Source: Cercozoa sp. M6MM | Lineage: Eukaryota; Endomyxa: Ascetosporea | Direction: 5' to 3' (one strand) | Length of the DNA: 64,000 nt | Assembly (NCBI GenBank): GCA_040357565.1 | Contig: JBDODJ010000032.1 | In this document: positions 25,287 through 34,861 of the stretch, piece after piece | Layout: every line of letters starts with the position of its first letter | How positions within the stretch are numbered: position 1 is the stretch's first letter | Position numbers and translations under genes: made by a program | The notes under the pieces: model-generated | Databases searched by the model: none | What the model was told of the DNA's origin: nothing | Seen by the model: the letters and a program-made list of their open reading frames with translations, nothing else

Positions 25287-26247
25287 AGGGTTCTCGTCTG
25301 GTTGGTTTAAAGATTCGTTGGTTTTTAGTGGGTGCAAGCGACGTTAGTTGCTCATCAAGGTGTTGTTTAGATTGTGTCATTGTTGCTGTGAACTCGGTGG
25401 GTCGTTGGCGGAATCTCCGCGCCGCTTGGTCGCAGAAGCTCCTAGTTGGGCGTATCAAACAGAGTTCACGCAAAGTGGCATTGATCAGACTGGGGCCGGG
25501 GTTGGGTGTTGCGCCTTTGCTGGCTTTGAAGCGAGCATGGTTGAAAGAGGCGCTAAGCCCGTTGGCACTGGCCCTTGCCGTAAAGCAATGATAATTAACG
25601 ATGAAACTAGTGGTGGCGGTGAAGCCAGAGTTGGTGGTGAAACCAGTTGTGGCGGTGAAGCCAGAGTGGGGGGTGGCACTGAGGCCGTTGTTGGCAATTA
25701 AGCGAAAGTTGGCGGTTAAGCCGTTGGGTGTTAGGCCTTTGCGGGTATTAAACCGGCATGGTTGGTAGAAATACCAACGGTGGAGTCCCGAAGGAGTCGT
25801 TTGGTGATGAAACCATTGGTGACGATTTTGCATACGCCAGTATGGACCCGAAGGTCGTGTTGGGCCGTCAGGCCGAAAGGAGGCGGTTAAGCCAGGTGCA
25901 GCGGTGAGGCTAGCGTTGGTGGTGAAACCAGTAGTGGCGGTGAAGCCAGGGTTGGTGATGAAACCAGTGGTGGCGGTGAAGCCAGGGTTGGTGGTGAAAC
26001 CAGTGGTGGCGGTGAGGCCAGTGGTGGCGGTGAAGCCAGGGTTGGTGGTGAAACCAGTGGTGGCGGTGAGGCCAGAGGAGGCGGTGAAGCCAGGGTTGGT
26101 GATGAAACCAGTGGTGGCGGTGAAGCCAGAGTTTGTGGTGAAACCAGTGGTGGCGGTGAGGCCAGAGGTGGCTGTGAGGCCAATGATCTGATGACAAGTT
26201 GGGAAACCGAAAAACACACAAACAAGCACAAACAAAAAGTCTTCCAT
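25216..26247 (-). CDS. Possible retrotransposon ORF1 built from tandem repeats
   Basis: A 343-residue frame from ATG 26247 (MEDFLFVLVCVFFGF, signal-like) made of about 13 imperfect repeats of GFTATTGFTTNP / GLTATTGF, then a basic Pro/Arg-rich tail overlapping ORF2 by about 120 bases in another frame. No RRM, zinc knuckle or coiled coil is visible, unlike usual ORF1 proteins. Because the repeat lacks stops in several frames on both strands, coding is not certain. The position, ATG and ORF2 overlap favour ORF1; a repetitive 5' UTR is the alternative. Confidence 0.45.
   Translation of the reverse strand: MEDFLFVLVCVFFGFPTCHQIIGLTATSGLTATTGFTTNSGFTATTGFITNPGFTASSGLTATTGFTTNPGFTATTGLTATTGFTTNPGFTATTGFITNPGFTATTGFTTNASLTAAPGLTASFRPDGPTRPSGPYWRMQNRHQWFHHQTTPSGLHRWYFYQPCRFNTRKGLTPNGLTANFRLIANNGLSATPHSGFTATTGFTTNSGFTATTSFIVNYHCFTARASANGLSASFNHARFKASKGATPNPGPSLINATLRELCLIRPTRSFCDQAARRFRQRPTEFTATMTQSKQHLDEQLTSLAPTKNQRIFKPTRREPYGPNPPTRHNLQNHYRKYTPSDG
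25600..26185 (-). repeat. Tandem repeat in the retrotransposon 5' region
   Basis: Units of about 18-36 bp of the type GGTGGTGAAACCAGTGG and GGCGGTGAAGCCAGG on the plus strand, denser at 25905-26175, with diverged copies at 25600-25700. It could act as promoter monomers as in some LINE 5' UTRs, or code ORF1 repeats. Confidence 0.8.
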
Positions 26248-26458
26248 GACACGCGAGCCCCCAGGAGCCCAGCGCGTGCCATGTTTCCCAGGTATGCCAC
26301 TAGAGTATACCTGAGGTTGTCTGGCGTCTTTCGGCTTCTTGCGCGTCAGGTCGGTGCGTGCTGCTTATCGATCTACTCGGCTGCTCTAGCGCTTCCTTGT
26401 AGTGTGTGCACACGTCTGAGTATCTTTAGTGGGTCCAATTAGGTCACCAAAAAACTCT

Positions 26459-27408
26459 TGCTCCGCGTGGAAGCACCTATCAGTCATGCCAAATAAGAAC
26501 TAAAGTGTTTTGCTAAGGTTGAGAGCTGGTATCCTAACAATTGAGTATTGCCTAGCTTGACATACCCTGTGTTTGGTAGAGTGACGAGCACTGCAGGAAG
26601 TGCAACAGCCTCTTTCCAGATACCAGGTAAATGTTACCTCAAACGATACCGTTCTTGTTAACACCAAAGCAACCGACTTGCTTTATCTTGAGCAGGCAAG
26701 AGGGCTTCTGATATCTTTCGGTTTGAGACGTCGAACGAACACTAAATAAACGACCTTACATTCTACCTTTTCTTTCGTCGTTATCTTCACTAAAATGGAC
26801 ATTCTCACATCAACAGGTCATGCATGCTCTTGCGATTCGATTGCAACTGTTATTTCCCAGAGGGAGGGTTCAGTTATTCGATTTCCCCGAGAACGACCTG
26901 CTCTTCCGTGCTTATTTGTTACCGCAGCCTTTCAGAAATTGAGGCTTTGGTAGTGCTAAAGAGTACTATGCCAGGAAAAAGACTAAAGAAACAAATGGAA
27001 TCGATGTGAAGAAGAATTGAGTCAGTAGACGTAGTCAGTTCAGAGGTAGTTACCCCAAGATAGGGTCGGCAAAGTACAGGAAGTAGACTGGTCGGGAAGG
27101 ATGAGAGGCCCGGTAGTCAGAAGAAGGAGAAGGAGGGACGTAAAGGAGAAAAAGAAAGGCTCTCTGTGCTGGGAAGACAGCAACAGGGATTACGTGAGAG
27201 TGCAAGGACTGGAGCCTGGAGAGGTGCTTTACCTGGTGAGTAGAGAGCCTTTTCAGGAAAGGAGCAAAATCTTGCTCTTTCGAGGTCAGTCTACCAAACA
27301 CAGGGTAAGGAGGTTAGCAACACTCTCGGAGAGGTCAGGGTACCAGACAAACACAATACACCACACTTCTCAAAGTGCTCAATGAATAGCTTTCTTCCAC
27401 GCGGAGCA
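26459..27408. repeat. 950-bp element bounded by inverted TGCTCCGCGTGGAAG
   Basis: The left end TGCTCCGCGTGGAAG (26459-26473) is matched by its reverse complement at 27394-27408, with further partial pairing outside (CTCT / AGAG). No transposase-like frame is inside. The left part resembles the SINE-like block at 943. It could be a non-autonomous TIR element or two repeat copies in opposite orientation. It contains no supported gene. Confidence 0.45.
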
Positions 27409-27518
27409 CCAGAGATCTGACTGGCCGGATGGAAAATGCCGTTTCGTAACATATTTTCCATAAGGGTCACCAGACTGGAGCAAGGGAACTACTTCGTTAG
27501 TTACAAGCGAAGACTCAA

Positions 27519-30500
27519 CTAACTCACAACATTTCGGACGACAGCAGATCGATGTTGTGACAGTACGGGCGATGACACGTGACACAGTGACAGCACAGGC
27601 GCACGACAGATGTGCCGATTGTGACTGTGAGCCTGTGAGTTGACAATCTGCTTCGCATTTCCCGCCGGAGAAATGTTGCCTCTGCACTCGAAGCATGCCT
27701 CCACCGTGTTGTCGATTCGCACTACAGTGACATATAGTTGACCAACAAAGCCGGAGCAAGGTACCTCGAATGCGACCGATGCCGTCAACAACAGGCGCTT
27801 CGTCTTTCGTCGCAGCATCGAGAGCGACACGCGCACTCGGGATCTGCGCGAAGCGTGCCGATCGCAGTGCGTGCAACAGTTGCTGCGACGGCGTTTTGAT
27901 CAGTCGCACTGGCATCACAATCTCTCCGGACTCCTGATCGTGCGACATCACCGTCAGCGCACTCTGCGACGAATCAATCACCTGCACCGTCAAGAAACCA
28001 CAATTGAACCACAATATAACAGGAAAAGCAACAGGAAAAACACTAAGAAACAACAACAGCTGAAGCAAGACAAGAGTACGAGAAGTGCGACGCCGCCGGG
28101 GACGACGCGTTGTGCGACGCGTGCCTTCCGCGCGAACGAGCAGCCGCCGCGCGTGGTCACAACAATCACCGGCAACGCACCGTCTTCTTCTGTGCCGTTA
28201 AATGTGCGCTCAGTGCAGAGATCATCGACAACGACGGTGTCGAAGTGATTGCTGTCACCGTCAGTGTCACCGTCAGTATCAGTGTCAGTATCAGTGTCAG
28301 TATCAGTGCCAGTGTCAGTGCGTATACTGAGAGGACCGAACTCGGCCATGACGGCAGGCCACGTGGTGTCGGCGCCAGTGTCGTCGCGCGTGACCACGGC
28401 GTACTCCAGTGCTCGACGGTTGCGCAGGTACACCGTGTCGGTCCTGTCGCCGACATCAAAGACCACGGTGTGCGCACCGTCGCCCTGACTGCCGACGTTG
28501 ATGTGCACCGAGTTGGCACGTGCAGTGTCGCGATTGAGATCAACGACGGTGGCACCCGACAGAGAGACACGCACGCCATAGTGGAACCGTGAGTCGCCGT
28601 CGCTGGGATCAGCGATATCAACGAGCGACAGACCGCGCAGATTGAGTCGCCGCAGTCGCCGCCGCGCCGCTTGGTGCCGCTCCTGTCGGCGAACGTAGCG
28701 CCGTTGTCGCGTTGCACTCGGGGCTACACACACACACACACGCACACACAATCTCATGGACTTACTGAATACACATATACATATACATTAGATATAAATA
28801 TACACCTATCCTTATATACATGTATACACACACACACATATATATATATATGCATGCACACATGTACACATAGATATAATGTGGACACATAGAAAGGCAA
28901 CACACGCAACTGATCCAAGTCGGCGACGGGACAGGTCTCGACCTCGTCGCTGCTGCGTCTCGGCGGAGTCGCGAAGCGCAAGAATTCACGCATCGCGTGC
29001 GACGTCACTATTGCATGCGCTTCGGTGTTTTTCACATTCGTACATTCTTGCCTAGGCATATGCGTCGACAAATACGACCCAACCCAGCAGAGAGAACAGA
29101 AAGTAAGCGGCATACCGAAAGAGCCAACCGAACTCTCGTTGGACGCGACGACACTGCTGCCAGATCTGCCACTGCTCTGCACTGCTGTTGTTGTTTTTAG
29201 AGTCGTCATTCGACACATTGGTCGACACACGCCAAGGTGAGACCTAGGCGTCAAACCATCGGTCGTATCCGCGCGGACAGTATACTCATACAAACGCTAA
29301 AGGAATCTTACCAACTCCGGACATTCAAGTCGCAGAAACAGCCACCACAGGTACACTACAGAAATCCACAATCGTGCTGTCGTGGTTTACGGTATCAAAA
29401 GACAGGTCACTTAAAGTTTCTGAGAGGAAAAACGATGGCATCACGCGCTTTGTCTTGTTCTTTCGTTTCGGCCGAAGCACATCGTACGGCGCAAAGCCAA
29501 ACCTGCGCTCCGAAATTCAAAGTGAACAAACAGTAACTGATTAAAAGACTGAAACCTTTCCATTCGTCGCCACAGCACGTTTACCGCGTGCGTTGCGAAA
29601 TGCTCTGTCAGTTGCAGAGTTTTTTGTATTGGATTGTACAAACGAAACAGCAAGGTTTACCAATCTCATCTCGAAGTTCGGGCAATGCACTCAAATGAAA
29701 CAGTGACTCGAACCACTCTGGCCTCAACTACACGTGCAGTTCCCAAAAAAGGCAAGAAGAACATTTAGTTCTTCCGATCAATCAATACCTGTGACAAGGA
29801 ATCCTGAATTTCGAGTTGTTCGACCAATTGCGTGTAATTTCGTGTGACAGGAAAGACAAAATCCTCGGGAATCCCATTGAACTTGGCGAAAACAGCGCCG
29901 AATGCACGCACGCTTTGCAGGGCCAGCGAAGTTTCACCACGCGAAACCAAATGACCTGGGAGAAACGCAGACAGTGCATCCGCGCGGAAGCCAGTGATCT
30001 CACCTGACCGTGCATAAACTTGTGTAGTTGGTAGACCGCTTGGCGAGACCACAAAGTGCGTCAACCACTTCTCAAAGCACATCCTAGTGTTCCTTCAAAA
30101 CTTAACGAAAGAAAACACAAAAACAGAAATACTTGTGTGTATTGTTTCGATCGTTGCTGCAACTCAGGGTCATCCAATACAATACTGGCTTTCTCGAGAT
30201 ACTCGAAAAACGAGTCCATCGAAGCACCGGCACCGGTGTTGCCATCCAGTGTCTCTGCAGAAAGCAATTCGATTAAAAACCTCCGCGAGGATAGCCAAAC
30301 GAAATTAACCAATGCGAGAAAAATCTCTCGAATCAACGTTGAACGAACGACTGATCAAACGCGAGTTTTTGCAGACCTCTTTCATTTCTTTCGGCACTAA
30401 TGACTCACATAAACGATTAAAAAAATATAAAAACTCAACGAAACCTACGGTGTGCGCAAGTCGGAGTTTGCATGAGCGAGGCGTGTAGATGATCGCCGGC

Positions 30501-31624
30501 ACGAAGTGCCATCTGGTGGAACTTTGGATCACGTGTGAGAACAGACACTGCGGAGAACTCGAGTTGGCAGGTCGCAGCACACGCCACACACTGGAACCAT
30601 TCGTCCGCAAAGCCAGTGATGCCATGCCGTAAGTTCACTGTCCAGTGAGGCAGCTTGTTCGGCGCTCCTTTCGTTGTGCTACGACGAAAGCAATGATACC
30701 ACACACACACGAAAACCGCGGTCCAAGCTGAAGCAAGAAATACGGAAAAGCAGCCGACAGTCGCTCGGCCAGATCAGCGATCAATGCGACTAGAAAGTCG
30801 TAGTTTTGATTTTTCGTGTCAAGAAGATTTTCGGAAGGTCCGCGCGAACAGCCAAACAAATGTCCTCCTGTCCTACAAAAAACAAAAAGTGTCAACAGCA
30901 ACGCGAACGAACAAGCGAAAGTTACAAACTGGTCAGTGAGCCTAAAAGACCGCCAAGCTGTGTTTAAAGTCAACTTCATTTCAGAAATCAAAAGCATCAA
31001 TAAAAAACTCACCAATCGAATGTTTGCTTCAAAAAAATTGACTCTGACGTCTTTGTCGAAGAGATTCTGATTTTTCTTCTGCAAACGAAATGTTTGTCAA
31101 ATGTAAAGTCTTAGCAGAGAGCTTTACCAAAAATTCCAAAACAAGTTGAGCATCCTCTTTCATTCCCATGTGCAACAACGCTTCGAGTGAATCGATCGCT
31201 GTCCACGCCAAAGCTCCGCTCTCGTCCTGTTGCAGCACACAGATCAGTGTTTTTAGAATCCCGCCGCTCAAAACAGACAATAAAGCACCGTTTCATCCAA
31301 CAAAACACCTTCCGACGTGGCCAAGCGCGGGGCTAAGTCAAAGTAATCTCTCAAAGCGAGAAATGATCGCCTGTCACAATTTTAAGTACCGAAATCGACG
31401 AGCACTCCGCGCGGACCGGTCAAGTCTAGCTCGTCCATCGGGAACGCATACTCACGATAATTGCACCATGCGAACTGAAACATTGCGCGCACTGCCAGCA
31501 TTGGCGACTTTGGCTTCCGATGTGGTCTCGCGCAACGAGGCTCATCCGCGCGGACCAGGAAAAGAGCTGCAACCCACCCAACGCACAGGCACGAGAAAAC
31601 TGATCGAAGAGGTAGCTGCCACAT
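27519..31624 (-). CDS. EDEM3: EDEM3-like ER alpha-mannosidase (GH47) with PA domain
   Basis: ER-lumen mannosidase-like protein of glycoprotein quality control. ATG 31624 starts a signal peptide (LRSVFSCLCVGWVAALFLV), then MFQFAWCNYREYAFPMDEL, typical of EDEM N-termini. GH47 blocks follow in order: SGALAWTAIDSLEALLHMGM, DVRVNFFEANIRLVSFLL, TVNLRHGITG, GASMDSFFEYLEKASIVL, TGFRADALSAFLPG, LPELRDEI, VMPSFFLSETLSD, NTEAHAIV. The acidic residues of the E.NIR, DS.FEYL and TEAH motifs are kept; the usual RPE motif reads LPE. After a long linker comes a PA domain (VIVVTTRGGCSFARKARVAQ, then GEIVMPVRLIKTPSQQLLHA), which is specific to EDEM3-type members. A Thr-Asp repeat precedes it. The stop (27519-27521) lies in a copy of the repeat GAAGACTCAACTAA. 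No KDEL-type tail is seen. Confidence 0.88.
28249..28320 (-). repeat. GTGTCA/GTATCA hexamer repeat coding Thr-Asp
   Basis: About ten CAGTGTCAGTAT-type units encode alternating T-D in the linker before the PA domain of the EDEM3-like protein. Confidence 0.8.
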
Positions 31625-31867
31625 GCATCAATACACGCACGGGCACACACACGTGCCTAAGTTTAAATGGCGTCGGCTGGAATGATGTGCTTGTGGCTAC
31701 ACTAGCCTGAGAGTCCAGTTTTTTTTTTTTTCGCTAGTTCTGCACTGCGTTAAATAAATTTTAAATACCTGCAGTACAAGTCGCAAATTCCTTGCCCCCG
31801 GAGGCTTCCTGGTCCTGCCCCGCGACTCGACATCACTGAGACTCGCAGTCAACTGCGCGCCCTGGTC
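31625..31867. other. Upstream region of the EDEM3-like gene
   Basis: No supported gene. Holds a T run (31719-31731) and a short AT-rich stretch. It ends where homology to the channel gene starts. Confidence 0.5.
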
Positions 31868-32280
31868 GACCGGACTGTGCGCGACTGGACGTCGATGGCG
31901 TGTCGGGCGCCCTGGTGACCGCCGGCGCGTTTTTCGGGTGATTTTTTGTGATTAAATTGGTGTCATTAGTTTTATTTAAATCTTCTCACGATTTTCGGGG
32001 TTAATTTAATTTTGTGTGATTAATTTTGTGATCGTGAGAGATCGATCAGTGATCGAGAGCGGTCGATCAGTGATCGATCAGTGATCAAGTACTCAGTGAC
32101 CGCCCCCCTGTTTACTCCTCCATTTAATCCACCTATTAATCCCTCTATTTACCCCGCCTGTCGGCTCTGTGGCACGTGTGTTGGCCTTGCTCCCCTTTCC
32201 CTTACCCCCTTACCCTCCCCTACCCCCTTTACCCTCTGACCCCCCTTTACCCCTGACCCCCCTTTACCCCCCCCCCCCCA
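31868..32280 (+). pseudogene. Fragment duplicated from the S4-S6 channel gene
   Basis: About 31868-31939 matches exon 2 of the channel gene at 45746-47622 (CTGGACGTCGATGGCGTGTC; encodes LDVDGVSGALV, then AGAFFG). It breaks off after TTTTTCGGG. An AT-rich TGTGATTAATTT stretch and TGATCGATCAGTGATCGA repeats (to about 32100) follow, as in the intron at 46920-47140, then a TTTACCCC array to 32279. The rest of the gene is missing, so this is a relic, in the opposite orientation to its source. Confidence 0.65.
32030..32095. repeat. TGATCGATCAGTGATCGA palindromic repeats
   Basis: Several overlapping copies of TGATCGATCA. The same motif fills 46925-47145 and 55178-55240. Confidence 0.85.
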
Positions 32281-32594
32281 GAAACGGGGTGGAGTGCAGC
32301 GTTTTCTTTTCTACACCGCACGGACGATTCCTTCTGACGTCAGAGACTCCGTCTAGTTTGAGTAAGAGCTGACAAAAGTCTGACAAATTTATCGGTGCAC
32401 CAAAGTGTGCGACTGGATTCACCAAAACTGAACGCAAAGTTGGTTGAGGGTATCGTATCGATCGATAGAAATAGGAACTGCACGAAGAATCTCTTGAGGA
32501 GACTGACCCAAAGAGGAGGGCCAGGACACGTAGCGTCTTTTTCAATTGGCGTCCAGGAAGATGGATGGTGCATTGCGCTTCTAAAGTCACCCCG

Positions 32595-34538
32595 TCACGG
32601 GAAGGGACACATACCGGCGGGAGTGCAGATTTGGAAGTCACTAACGCCAGCACTGGTCGGGATCTCACACTCAAAAGGAGTTCCAGGGAGGTTGCACGTT
32701 TCGCCCGGCGCGCCAAAGTCGCACAAGCCAGAAGCGCACGCCACACCTCCAAAGCACGTCCACATGGGGAAGCCGCACTCACTGCCGGGAGCCAGTAAGG
32801 CCAGGCGCAGTCGCTGACTGTAGGGAGTTTCCGCACATCTGCCGTTGGCCAAGTTGCACTGACCGGAGACGCACTCGCTCGAGGTGTTGCAATCGTTGTT
32901 GCTGCGCAGGAGGCAGCGAAGAGTACCGTTCGGGTTGGGAGGCACCTCTTGGTAGCCTAGAAAGCACCATACTGCCAGAGTGCCGAACAGATGCACATTG
33001 AGACTGTAAACCTACCGGTATTGGCACAGGCATGGTCGCCGTCCGAGCATGTTCCGTCGTCGTTCGGACCGGCACGATGGATTTCCTTGTCGCAGAGATC
33101 GCCGAGTGCACCTCCCGTAGGCTTCTCGCACATGTTCGAAGTGCAAGTTCCAGACAGACACTCTCCGTTTTCTGTGCACGCCTGGTCGCGAGCACCCTTG
33201 CAGTCGCCGCTGTCGTCGCACAAGGCTCCGTCCGGACAGTCTGCGCGGTCGCGACACATGATTGGAGTGCCCGTGCCTAGGGGAATCACGCACTTCAACG
33301 ACGAGGCGTCGCACTGCAGTCCTGTGCAGTTCAGTTTCAGTCAGTTCAGTTTCAGTTCAGTTTCAGTTCAGTCAGTATTTTTGTACAGTACAGACGGACA
33401 TGCACTGCAGTACCAGGCATGCACATGTCATTGCTGAAGTCACAGGACTGTCCGAGAGTGAGGGCACAGGTGCGAGACGTGGCAGCGTCCAGGTCGGCGC
33501 CGACACATTGCAGACCGCTGGGACACTGCGAGTCGCAGTGGCACGCCTGCCCGGCAGGCACCTGACTGGCCGAGATGCACACGTGCATCAGAGGGGCACC
33601 TCCAGCGTCAGTGGGAGCACTCGAGGTGCCGTTCAGCAGCGTGACTGTGCAGTCGCCCGAACAACGAGCGTCGGCGCCAGAGGCACACTCAAAGTCGCAC
33701 GTACACGGGTCGCCTGAGGGCACACACAGTACAGCACAGGCAGTGCACAGTACAAGCAGTACAGTAGCACAGTACGTACTGTACAAGCACACACGAGAAC
33801 AGAGAAGACTGAGGAAACAGACCAGGCAGGAAGGGATTGGCTGGCACAGACGGACAGGGTGTCGGAACGGGCGTGACTGGCACGTCCTCCTGCGTGCAGT
33901 CACACGGCAGTGTCGTGGTCTGGGTGGTTGCTGCAGCTGTGGTCGTGGTCTCGGTAGGCGCAGCACTGGGAGTGGCAGTCGTCGTAGTCGTAGTCGTGGT
34001 CTGGGTCTGATTCTTGATCACTGCGGCAGCGTTCTTGAGACGCGCCCACAGTTGGTGAATCGTCGCCTGCAGCTGACTGCCGGCCGAGTCCATGCCCTAC
34101 AGAACAACAGTACATTTTACATGCAGTTTGTGTTAATACACAGACTGTATCGTACTGTACGCGTTGTACTGTACAGTATAGACATAGTACCATGACAATG
34201 CTGTGCAGGTCTTGTTTGAAGTGGTCGAGGTTCTTGCCGTGCTTGGAATCGTGCCCACTGCCGTAGCCACTGTCGTAGCCACTGTCGTAACCGCTCGAAT
34301 AGCCGCCACTCGAGTAGTCAGTCGAATGGCCACTCGGGTAGCCACTCGAGTAGCTATCACCCTTTTTGGGGTAGATGTTAGTGTTACCGCCCGGGTAGAC
34401 GTTCTTCGCAGAGCCGTGTGCATAACTCGCAGCTAAATTAAAGCAACAATCGAGACTTGAGTATAGAGGTGGGTGGGTCGTGTACTGTATAGTACCACAC
34501 AACTGCAGGGCACATAGAGCAGTCAGCAGGAACTTCAT
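32595..34538 (-). CDS. Secreted Thr-rich/Cys-rich protein, copy 1
   Basis: ATG 34538 begins a signal peptide (MKFLLTALCALQLCG). Next is a Gly/Ser/Tyr-rich region with repeats of GYDSG and SSGY, a helix (DSAGSQLQATIHQLWARLKN), and a mucin-like Thr run with PSAAPTETTTTAAATTQTTT that is likely O-glycosylated. Then follow about four cysteine-rich modules (CTCDFECASGADARCSGDC; ACHCDSQCPSGLQC; CRDRADCPDGALCDDSGDC; CTENGECLSGTC), ending in FQICTPAGMCPFP with TGA at 32595-32597. Six or so exons with short GTAC-type introns. The layout suggests a cell-surface, wall or extracellular-matrix protein, which is inference; the family is not one I know. A second copy lies at 49050-50850 on the other strand. 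Confidence 0.75.
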
Positions 34539-34861
34539 GTTAATGGACGGAACGCTTCTTCAGTTCAGTTGGGAGAGACGGCAGTCCTTTACACAAGCCA
34601 GATAGTACAGACAGTCAGTTGACTCAGTTCGAGGAAGTTCGGGTGTAGTGCGAGTCTTCTTTGAGATAGTATGAAAAGAACTGCAATGGCACACTTGGGC
34701 ACAGGCCCGAACTGACTCGGCGTTTTGCCTGGTTTCGCGACGTTTTTTCGAAAAAGTCGCGTTTCTCTGACGTCTTGCCGAAAGACCATCCAGCATTGTA
34801 AGAGTAAGAATAAATAAACAACGAAACTCGACGCGGCTGGACGGACGAGGGCGTAAGCATA

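Larger units (their letters stand above)
20332..26458 (-). mobile_element. Non-LTR retrotransposon, APE-RT-RNase H type, apparently intact
   Basis: About 6.1 kb on the minus strand: a 5' region with tandem repeats and a possible ORF1 (26247-25216), ORF2 (25286-20634), and a 3' UTR of about 300 bp (20633-20332). It is flanked by identical 15-bp repeats. No LTRs are seen. The domain order APE endonuclease, RT, RNase H and Cys/His knuckle fits the I/ingi/Loa side of the LINE phylogeny; the exact clade needs a tree. ORF2 has no frameshift or stop and all catalytic motifs look intact, which suggests recent activity. A related 3'-UTR fragment lies at about 42055-42160. Confidence 0.88.

Noticed and set aside
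25904..26191. Plus-strand and second minus-strand open frames in the LINE 5' repeat
   Set aside because: A short tandem repeat without stops gives open frames in several phases; only the frame joined to an ATG and overlapping ORF2 is kept as a tentative ORF1.
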